The notes beneath the pieces are model-generated. The model was not told the origin of the DNA and did not search any database. It was given only the letters and a program-made list of their open reading frames with translations. A stretch of 64,000 nt of DNA, from assembly GCF_905404315.1 (NCBI RefSeq), contig NC_066276.1, forward strand, positions 11,798,001 to 11,862,000, written 5' to 3'. Every line of letters begins with the position of its first letter. Within the stretch, counting starts at the first letter, position 1. Of the stretch, positions 55,311 through 64,000 are shown one piece after another. This DNA comes from Leptidea sinapis. Lineage: Eukaryota; Arthropoda; Insecta; Lepidoptera; Pieridae. The position numbers were made by a program, and so were the translations under genes.

Positions 55311-56715
55311 TAGCATTTCCCTATGTTCAAATGACTTCAAAAAATGAAGAGAAGGATTCGAAATTCAACTGTATTTTCACATCCAACACGAGAACCTTAA
55401 AAATTTAATTAACAGCATCTTGTAAAATTATATCAACAAGTTTTTTTCTTAAGTTGACTTAATAAGGTTTAGTCTAATGATTTAAACATGAAAATATTAT
55501 TCAGTATGTTATACAGTACATACTATGTATTCTATTTCTATGAGCCCAAACATACCCAATATTCTAAGATGCCTAATCTAAATTTAGTTATCTGTTTCAC
55601 CAAAACAACGTTACTTTTTTGGCGACATTAAAGTACGGGAAACAATCATTTTTTAGGCCATAGAGTATTGAACTTTTTAAAGACTCTTATAGTCAAAAAG
55701 AATTATTCCACTACAACGATCAAGCGGATCGTTGTATAAATGACAGATAAACGTAGAGAAGTAAAAATATTTTTACATGGGCGTTAATTATTGTTGTTAT
55801 TTTTATTCTCATAGCCATACTTGGCTTCACTTTGTACTAATTATAAACAAATTATAACATTGAATGTTCAAATTAAGTTTTATTTGCTATAATCCTGTTG
55901 ATAGCCTCACTTATGAGCACCCATGGCGAAGTACGGCTAAACTAAGATAATTATAGCCACCCTTTAGTTAGATAGTTGGAATGGTTTGAAGAGCTGTGAC
56001 GCAGGACAGACCACGACCTACGTATTATAGCTTTACGACAATTAATACATGGTAGGTAATTACTATGAATTCATATGATACATTTTAGATGTTGCTTTAT
56101 AATGGAAATTTTAAAGTATCATTTTTTCAAGTTCGAAAGTTTACAAATTGTTCTATAAATTATAAAAATCGTTATGGCTCTTTCCGTTCCTTCCGCTGTA
56201 CAGATATTATCATCAAGCATCAACCGCTAGAATTTGTGAATCACATTGTATTTAAAAAAAATGTTGTATGGAACTACCAATTCTTTTAAATGTTTATTTT
56301 CGCCGCAACTTTAAACAAAAATTAATAAATCTCTTCGGAATTCGTTCATTTGCAATGCCATGAGTGGCTGAATATTTATGAGCTGTCAATCAAATTAGTT
56401 TACAGTAACAATATACTCGCTATCCTTTTCTATCTTGCTGTATGTTGGTTAGAGATGTTCTTACCTCTCGCACGGTTTTTCTTACGGTAGTATATTGTAC
56501 GTCGATAGTTTAAATTGTGAAGTTCGGACATGTAACGTAATATGAAATATCATAATCCCGCCTATGGCTAATGAAGTCAGTCGGTGGTCCTAGATGCGTC
56601 AATTCTAGTGACGTATGTGTTGTCTTTAAGGTGTTATCCTCTGCCTTGGTGTGCTCATCTGCCTCTTAGAACCGCATCAATTCTAATTCTAATAATTTAA
56701 TTCAAAAGAATGATC
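55311..56715. other. No gene recognised
   Basis: AT-rich. The 66-codon plus frame at 56089-56289 shows no known motif. Confidence 0.4.
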
Positions 56716-57108
56716 AAAATCACTTATTAATATGGGTGCTAGACCCATTCAAATTAGAGTGCCTCAGACCTGAGAAGAACGGGCGAAAGAAACTCAGCGG
56801 GCTTTTTTTTTATAAAAAAATATGGATTACATAGTGATATCGTACAGTAAACATTTATAATTAAAGAGCCTGAGGGTGTTCGATTTATTCCCAGTCTGTG
56901 GAATCATTAAGAAAATAATTTATGTTCAATAACCTTTCCCACACAAACGTTTTTATCAATTCTTTTAAATTTCGTACCACATTCGTTTTGTACATTTTCT
57001 GGGATCATATTGTAAAAGCATATACATTGCCGAATAAAAGATAGACTAACTCTACTTAACCGAGTAGTAGGCATAACAAGTTTATGTTTGTTCCTCGTGT
57101 TAACATTT
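56716..57108 (-). mobile_element. Jockey-like LINE 3' end (copy D)
   Basis: It shares with copy A the UTR (CTCAGACCTGAGAAGAACGG, GAAACTCAGCGGGC), the stop region CCCAGTCTGTGGAATCATTA, ATTTTCTGGGATCATATTGT and CGAGTAGTAGGCATAACAAG, all on the minus coding strand. The frame is broken and the element is cut off near 57108. Confidence 0.78.
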
Positions 57109-57219
57109 AGATTGCATCTGTTTTTTCATAAAAATATTACAATGTGATATCAAACCACAATAGTATATTTTGAAACAAGTGAGCTTAATAGATTATACGT
57201 GGCCATAGTTGCAACCGAG

Positions 57220-57297
57220 ACATAGGTAGTGTCTAGTGAGTTAGTTGCTCATGAGTTTCATACGTTTTTTTAACATACTTGCGAGGATAAAACCAAA
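57220..57297 (-). repeat. Distal fragment of the possibly Crypton-type repeat
   Basis: The minus strand reads ATGAAACTCATGAGCAACTA and ACTCACTAGACACT, preceded by TTTTATCCTCGCAAGTATGT. This matches the distal parts of the repeats at 11150-11190 and 32140-32190. Confidence 0.5.
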
Positions 57298-58604
57298 CTG
57301 TATATAAAGAAAGACAAATATTAAGTAAAAAATGGGAAATTCATTGGCAAAAAGCCTCATATAGTGTTACAAACAAAACTGTATTTCCCGCTTATATTGA
57401 AAATGCTCTGTTAACACTCATATAATTTGCAGTTAAGTTCTAACTTAACTGTGTAGGGATGATTCTATTATGTATATGACGTGTGTGTTATAGTTCGGTT
57501 TATGGTCCTAGATACGACGTAATAAAGCTCAATTTATAGCAAGTGTATTAAAAAAATTATGGGACGGTCGCTCCATTCCCAAACAGTGTTATAATTATCA
57601 GGCGCCGTAGTAATTTCCATCTGGTAGGCTTCGTATGCAAAGAAAACATCAATAAAATTTGATCTAAGCCAGGTATTCAACAACAAAAGAACACTCGAAA
57701 AAGAAAACAATTTGGAAATCTTCGGAAAATTTAACAGAAGTGCATAATATAAGTGAATTTAATATTTATGTGCCGGCAGAACGCTTCCTTTTATTTATAA
57801 AATCGAGAAAAATTCAAATACCAAGTTGAATACTATGTATAGTAGACCAGGCTGTACTTGTTAATTCAAATTAATTGTCATCCCCAGTTATAAATTCATT
57901 AAAATAATCGCCTTGTTTGTAATTTTCACGAGCTTAATGTTAAATCAGATTATGTTTCAGTACCTATTTACCTGACTGAAAGGTGTAAAAGCCTATCAGA
58001 AATATCAGTATTTATGTATGAATAAGTCGCCCCGTTATGTTTATTGTCATGAGATTATAATATTTAAACCTGTTAAACATTTATACAAAGGGTAAATGTC
58101 TATTACATCTTTATTATAAAATTTACAGCTAATATTTCAATACTTTATTACAATTACAACTTGATCCGATGGCAAAATGTAATTATAACCTAAAATATTT
58201 AGTTATAGTTGCCGTTTCTAAATGTAGAGCCTGTTAAAAAATCATCAGCAAATGTTCTACATAGAGTTATCGCTAGCATTTCTCTCGTCAGATTCTGATA
58301 TTATAGACTACTTTAGATATTATCAGACACAGTTTGTAGTTCATAATTAATATGGATAACTTTGTGTAAATGATAATAATGTATACAAATTCCTTTATTA
58401 TAATAATATAATATTGAAAACTATTTATTTCCAATCCACTAATAAATTACCTTCTTATAGTTATTTTCAGTTATCTTCTATGATTACATCCATTATAATA
58501 AATATTACTTATTAATATTGTTGAAATTATTTACATATTAAGTATATTATCTACATTTTACATAATTAAATATGAAAAATAATAACTTTATTGGTTTTAA
58601 TAAC
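57298..58604. other. No gene recognised
   Basis: AT-rich sequence without recognised features. Confidence 0.4.
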
Positions 58605-59240
58605 TGTTGTTATATACTGTCTTTATCATTATCGATTAGAACCCCTTCTTGGCTATAGGCCTCCTCCAGCTTGTTCCATGCCTCTCTGTCCATTGCTATA
58701 TTTTTCCATAAGATTTCTGCTGTTGCTTTAATGTCTTCTATCCACCCTTTCCTAGGACGTCCTTTTCTCCTATTTCCTATTGGCCCTTCCCACATAGTTG
58801 CCTTTAAGGTCCATCTATTGTCTCAACATCTTGCTATATGTCCAACCCACATCCACTTCTGTTTCAGATCGTAATGTAAGGCATCTTTTTCTTTTGTTTT
58901 TCGTTGTATCCCTTCACTTTTTACTTTTTGTATTCTTTTTTATTTTAACTACGCTCCTTTTCATTATTTTTCCCATATTATTTTTTTTCCTTCAAATTCT
59001 CCTTTCAGGATTTCCTTCAGGGACCAGAACTTTCTCTAGCTCTTGTTCATATGGTGCTCGACCCGACCTTGTTCTTTGTTTTTGTCTTCGAATGATAATT
59101 GCTTACCTAAGTATATGTATTTTATACATATTCCAGCGGCTTTCCTTTCAAGTTGATTTTGTTTGTGTGGATGTTTATCAATACTTTTGTTTTAGTTTCA
59201 TTCATTTGAAGACCTACTTCTTCGCTTTCTGTGTTAAGCT
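58605..59240 (-). mobile_element. RTE-like LINE C-terminal fragment
   Basis: Minus strand: EVGLQMNETKTKVLINIHTN, INLKGKPLEYV, a region with frameshifts, LKQKWMWVGHIARC, and the intact C-terminus MWEGPIGNRRKGRPRKGWIE, DIKATAEILWKNIAMDREAW, NKLEEAYSQ before a stop at 58610. GHIAR...GRPRKxWxDDI...AxDRxxWxxLEEAY is typical of RTE-group C-termini. The hydrophobic plus-strand frame 58798-59253 is only its antisense. Likely related to the core fragment at 38277-39059. Confidence 0.82.
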
Positions 59241-61989
59241 AACATTTTTCTAAGTTTCCTTTGTTTATTATTAAATCTTTTCCAATAAAAAAGCAATAGC
59301 CATTATAATAAGAGAGTACGTCTGCATATTCGTATTCACGTTAGGCCAATAAATGAGACCTATGAATGCCAAAAGCTACACTTCTTATCACGTACCACAA
59401 CCTCGGAAAAAGTTGAGCTTTAATGAGCGGAAGAGACAGGATACTCATTGCCACTCTCTTTTCATTCTATATTTATTTACAGCCTCATCTTGTTAAATGA
59501 CTTCACAAATTATTTACAATCTATGTGAAGCGATGAAAAAAATACTGAACGCATCACTAACACAAGTATCTAAGTTAAAAAATATAAAGGTATTATGGGG
59601 GCACTATATCAACGCTACGAAAATATACACATATTATTATTTGTATAAATATATTAATTTTAAAATTAACATCACGAAGCAGATTTCTCGATGACAGGAT
59701 CATCCAGCCGCCACAACACGCGTGGACCAGGCATCATCTCTCTCGATAATATGTTAGGGAAGCAAACGACCCGTCCCATGATGTTGCCACAAGCAATGCC
59801 ATTAAAGCGAGCATGACGAAACCTGCTACAAGTACTCAACCATATAACAATTAAGAATATACACTTAAGTTTCTACATCATTAAATATTTCTTTTATTAA
59901 AAATAATTAAAAGCTCAGGACCTCAAGAGCAATTTACACCCAAGCTTTATAATTATTTTAATAATCCTGTACATTATTGTAGGATTTTGCATCATGTTAA
60001 CAAGAAAATTATATAAAATCGAACGTAATTATTGATAAAGTATCTATCGAGCTTACTAAGCTTAGAAGTGGGTATTATAAGTTTATTTTGTTACTGGTAT
60101 TTATATAATTTCCCACATATATTATCTAAACAATGAATATTCGATGAGTCTTTAAGTATTGAGTAATTGAGTATTGAGAAAATAACCATTAACGATTTTT
60201 GAATTTTACCATTACTTTACTATACGGCCACATTATCTGTAGACCTCGCTGGAACGTGGAGCCCCCTCCTGTTCCCCTTTCACCCCTCGCGCTCGTCCTG
60301 TTTGCCTCAGTACGGTTTGCAGTTTCATTACCGTTTCATGTCGTGATATTGTCGTTCTTTCACTGCTTTGTTTTTGAAGTTTTCATTGTTACGTTTTGTC
60401 TTCTGATGTTATTAACCCAGATTATATCATTGATTTTTCTTCATTATAATAATAATAATCGGCATCACAACACAACATCACTCAAAAATGTAGAAAAAAT
60501 AAATCGAAGTTTATATATTAATAATATGTGATGCTTGTAACAAATATATGTGACCTCATCGACGTCAGGGCTAAAGATAATGTAACCGGTTCGTACTGTG
60601 GTAAATTTGTATCTCGCCATATTTTCAGCTTACAATTTGATATCTAGGTACAAGTATTCTTGAGGGAACCAGCTTTGGCATTGGCCAAAATAAATAATAT
60701 ATCTCTCCACTTAGATAGGTGGTTATTGAGGTGCGAAATCCTCCAAAAATAAATTAGGATTTGTAGAATTCGCCATAAATGCACCTATTGTATTAGCGCA
60801 GGGTAGTCAGTTTTGCCTAATCTCTAACAGTCATGAATATGAATAGCCATTAGGTTGGTAGATGGTTCAAAATTTCCATTTGCGTACCGATAGTGCTGTC
60901 AAACACACGATCTGTAATGTTGTGATTACCGCAGTGTGCAATCAACGCGTCTGCCGTAATTGTACTTCTAGTCCAACACGGAGCACTGAACATATTGCTT
61001 ACTACGACTATAATAACTGTACTCTCCCTTTGAGTCAAAACTAAGCATTCACAACCTTTTGTAGTGGAAACTGTAAGCTCGTTGTTACCTTATATTGTGT
61101 TCAATGGTTTTAAATATTATGCTGGACCTAGCTTACTTTCAAGCTGGTATTTATTGTTAAAAAGACACTCGTTCTAATTCTATCGGGAATTCACAGCACA
61201 ATATCTACGAATAATACTAATTGTGTTACGAACTTCAAAAGAAAAAAACGTTTGTGTGGTAAAGGTTACTATTAATTAAGGTTATATTAATGACTTTCTT
61301 AATGATACCACAGATCGGAAAAGGAGTAACCGCCCTCAGGCGGTTTAATAATAAATTTTATTGTATGTATTATATTGTAAGGAAATTTTATAAAAAAAAG
61401 GAAGCCCGCTATCAATATTTAATAAGGGACATCTACAATATTTTGCGATTGATAATGATTCAATTTTATACTATCCCATTTAGATTTATAATTAGATTTG
61501 ATTTATTGTAATCCATATTTTTGTTGCTACGAAATAACAGGTATGAATTCTCTGTTAGGTACATACTGTGGTAACTGAGGTATTAAGATAATATTAAATT
61601 AGCAATAAAAATAATTTGAAGAAGAATCTACAAATTTGGTTATTTTGCACATAAATTTTGAGGTTATGTGAAAAGAGTGTGAAAACAGAAGTTTTAGTTC
61701 TTTTTATATTGCCCACAACTTTGCTATTTAACTTTTATTCATAGGACTTGTAGTTTCGCCGGAAATTGAGATATAAAACGTATTCTACCCTACACTCCTA
61801 CATCGCTAATAAAATACTCAGGTAATACCTTTATTTATTTACACTGTGTGTGGATTGACGCAATTACTGTAGGTACAAATTAACTCTTGGGTTTTTATTT
61901 ATTAATTTACTTACTCATGTTAGACATCGAGTATTTTTGTTGAATCACTTTATATACATTTTTATTAAAATAATTTGCACAACGATGAA
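59241..61989. other. No gene recognised
   Basis: AT-rich. Short GC-richer patches at 59695-59820 and 60235-60330 and a 110-codon plus frame at 60199-60531 have no motif I recognise. CCGCCCTCAGGCGGTTTAAT at 61331-61350 may be a LINE tail. Confidence 0.4.
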
Positions 61990-62160
61990 ACTATAAATGA
62001 TAATAATTTAAAAGAGTGGTACTTGACACTTCTCATTAAAGCTCAACCTTTCCCGAAGTGATGGATTTACCATCACTTCGCAAAGAGAAAAAAAACTTTT
62101 GTCATTCATATCATGTTTCATTTCCTTGACCTACGCGGTAAAGTGATTTTGATTTGATTT
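61990..62160 (+). repeat. LINE 3' UTR fragment
   Basis: ACACTTCTCATTAAAGCTCA, CCGAAGTGATGGATTTACCA and CCTACGCGGTAAAGTGATTT TGATTTGATTTC resemble the LINE tail at 14738-14900. No coding part is attached. Confidence 0.45.
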
Positions 62161-62235
62161 CATTTACACTCACAATGACGTTATGTATATGTATAAAACG
62201 TAATTGTACACTCACGGACCAATTAAGCGAAATGC

Positions 62236-62830
62236 ATGAAAAAGGTATCAAACATTTTTATTGCTGTTACCACCACGAAGTTGGTAACAAGAATAAAAAA
62301 ATACATTCATAAGAGTCATTTCCTTGACCTAAGAGCGCCACCCGACACCCTGAGAAACCATTGTCAACAAGAAGCACTTAAACGCTGGAACAACTCAACA
62401 GTTTTAAACCATTTCAAAGCACTGATAGCGGCATTCAACAATAGATACGCGAATCAAGCTCTATCATTGAACCGGAAAAATCTATGAGAGGTTGGGCACT
62501 GTCGCCTAAACAAGCACCTCAGTGTGGTGGGAAACAAAAACGATAAAACTTGCAGATTTTGCCTTAAGGCTGGTAAAACGCTTTCTCATCTTTTATGCGT
62601 TTGCGGCCCAGTGCCCAAATGCTGTTTGTAATACTCGCGTCAAGAAGATACTGCGGTTCATAAATGCGGCAGGGCTTGAAGACGAGCTATAAGATTGAGT
62701 GGCAAACACAATAGTTGAATTCTGGACGCGGTGTTACTAGTACTTGCCAAGACTAGTCAAAAAGCCACCCTCTTTAAATAATAATAAAGAATAGATGAAT
62801 AAAGTGATTTTGCTTTGAGTGCAAGTATGA
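62236..62830 (+). mobile_element. LINE C-terminal fragment with zinc-knuckle-like motif
   Basis: The plus frame reads FLDLRAPPDTLRNHCQQEAL, KRWNNSTVLNHFKALIAAFN and RYANQALSLN, then after a stop GHCRLNKHLSVVGNKNDKTC, RFCLKAGKTLSHLLCVCG and, shifted, VKKILRFINAAGLEDEL. TGHCxLNxHL...CRFCxxxxETxxHLLCxC is a C-terminal cysteine-histidine motif found behind the polymerase in several insect LINEs. The tail ATGAATAAAGTGATTTTGCT is at about 62790-62815. Clade not determined. Confidence 0.7.
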
Positions 62831-63290
62831 AAGGTTGGATACTATTGGAAGAAGGCGAAGTCGAAGGTGAATGCATGTATGTGTTTCAAGTGCATATTTA
62901 AAAATTACTTAATAAATTGTTTAAAATCACCACTTCAATGTATATAAATATTGAACAGGGCGACCTTAAGAATCTGCATCTCATTAACCTTCGACAACAG
63001 CTTTTAATCAGATACTTGTTAATATTTTCTATTCGGGGTCAGCTTTCAGGTCAGGCTACTTAAGATGAAGAGCAGTGTCTCGTCATATAAGTACCTATAT
63101 TTATACAAGATACTGAGACAAACTGACAGAATATATATTGTTAGCTTATATTATGTGATAGCTACCGTTCAGAATGTTTATTCGTGAATCTATCTATGGA
63201 ATCGTATGTTGCTCAAAATATAAGTATTTTTTTTGCGTGGAACCCTTATTAATCTCTGAGAGTATAGCTTGAGTGACGCGCTACTATTTA
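62831..63290. other. No gene recognised
   Basis: AT-rich spacer. Confidence 0.4.
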
Positions 63291-63778
63291 TATTATTCAT
63301 TGCTGCATTGAAAAATTTAGTATATCTACACATATATAGACAAATTCTTAGGTGGTGTACTTCAAATTCACTAAAGTCAAAAAAAAAAAATAACAAAAAA
63401 ACAACCGACTTCAAAAATACTATTCCAAAACAATAGATAGAATATGCACTAAAACGTATTAAAATAATTGCGTATTTTTATACAATCTAATTAATAAATC
63501 TAATTCTAGTTACGATTATTGTAAGTTTTGGAGTCGGTGTCATCCAAGATAGGTTTGTTACTACATACATAGTTATAGGTGAGATGTGCTTGAGTCGTGA
63601 GGAGGCGAGAGGGCTCGCGGCGGAAGGACACCGATTCCAAAAATAACAATAATCGTAACTAGAATTAGATTTATTAATTAGATTGTATAAAAATACGCAA
63701 TTATTTTAATACTTTATACTGCATATTATATATATTGTTTTGGAATAGTGTTTTTGAAGTCGGTTGTTTATTTGTTAA
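63291..63778. mobile_element. Fold-back element 2 with flanking module
   Basis: Arms 63391-63543 and 63626-63778 (about 152 bp each) are inverted copies: AACAAAAAAACAACCGACTT, CTATTCCAAAACAATAGAT, AATAATTGCGTATTTTTATA and, innermost, GTTTTGGAGTCGGTGTC. The loop (63544-63625) holds CATCCAAGATAGGTTTGTTA, shared inverted with fold-back element 1, plus a GC-rich GAGGCGAGAGGGCTCGCGGC not found in the other copy. To the left, 63291-63385 carries the inverted module of 9558 and 43064. Opposite overall orientation to element 1. Confidence 0.85.
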
Positions 63779-64000
63779 TTATTATTTTTTAATTATTAAC
63801 ACTAATACAAATATTGTTTTTACTCAATAAACAAATATAATCAAACGAAGTGGTAACTACCGCCAATATTATTCTTATTATTATATTTTTTTGTGATTAT
63901 TCTTACTACATTATCTCTTAACATTTTATTAAGTATTGTAATTATTATACATTATAGAGTCTATTAGATATGGCTTAATTATTATAGCATAAGTACTTTG

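Noticed and set aside
58798..59253. 151-codon hydrophobic plus-strand frame, membrane-protein-like
   Set aside because: It is antisense to the RTE C-terminal fragment; its Phe/Leu richness comes from A-rich coding sequence on the other strand.
1..64000. CRISPR arrays, bacterial operons, integrated virus genes
   Set aside because: No regularly spaced repeats, no ribosome-binding-site-linked gene series, and no capsid, integrase or envelope reading frames were seen; the window is insect nuclear DNA.

Overview
The window looks like nuclear DNA of a lepidopteran insect. It is strongly AT-rich, it carries the start of an insect FOXO gene, and it is full of repeat types typical of moths and butterflies: Jockey/CR1-like and RTE-like LINE remnants, a tRNA-derived SINE, Helitron-like tails, a Tc1 transposase relic, MITEs and fold-back elements. 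I cannot name the species.

The only cellular gene I can support is foxo, on the minus strand. Coding exon 1 (30128 down to 29897) has the initiator ATG after an in-frame stop and an AKT-type motif (RARSNTWP). Intron 1 is about 4.9 kb. Exon 2 (25017 down to 24812) encodes the first half of the forkhead domain and stops at SSAGWK. The next expected forkhead segment (NSIRHNLSL...) was not found below 24812, so the rest of the gene probably lies beyond base 1. A GC/CpG-richer stretch right of the ATG (about 30129-30970) looks like 5' UTR and promoter. FOXO-type binding sites cluster near exon 1 and, more densely, at 259-439.

Layout: 1-24.8 kb is intronic or unassigned AT-rich sequence with scattered, mostly decayed repeats, including a 707-bp hAT-like MITE with a perfect 8-bp target duplication, a Tc1 relic at 21.5-22.5 kb, and an RTE fragment with a tRNA-like fold at 20.5 kb. 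24.8-30.1 kb is the foxo 5' part. 31.8-34 kb holds Helitron-like and minisatellite repeats. 34-55 kb is a LINE graveyard with two nested insertions whose target duplications can be read directly: a 2.76-kb minus-strand LINE inside a plus-strand LINE (45161-47919), and a 411-bp plus-strand LINE tail inside a minus-strand LINE of the same family (40091-40501). 55-64 kb is sparse, with LINE tails, an RTE relic and a second fold-back element.

None of the retroelement reading frames looks competent: all are truncated, frame-shifted, deleted or interrupted. The most interesting signals for follow-up are the forkhead-site clusters (possible FOXO autoregulation), the tRNA-like fold with a perfect pol III B box, the hAT-like MITE with repeated subterminal motifs, the dispersed repeat that may derive from a Crypton-type recombinase, and the fold-back pair.
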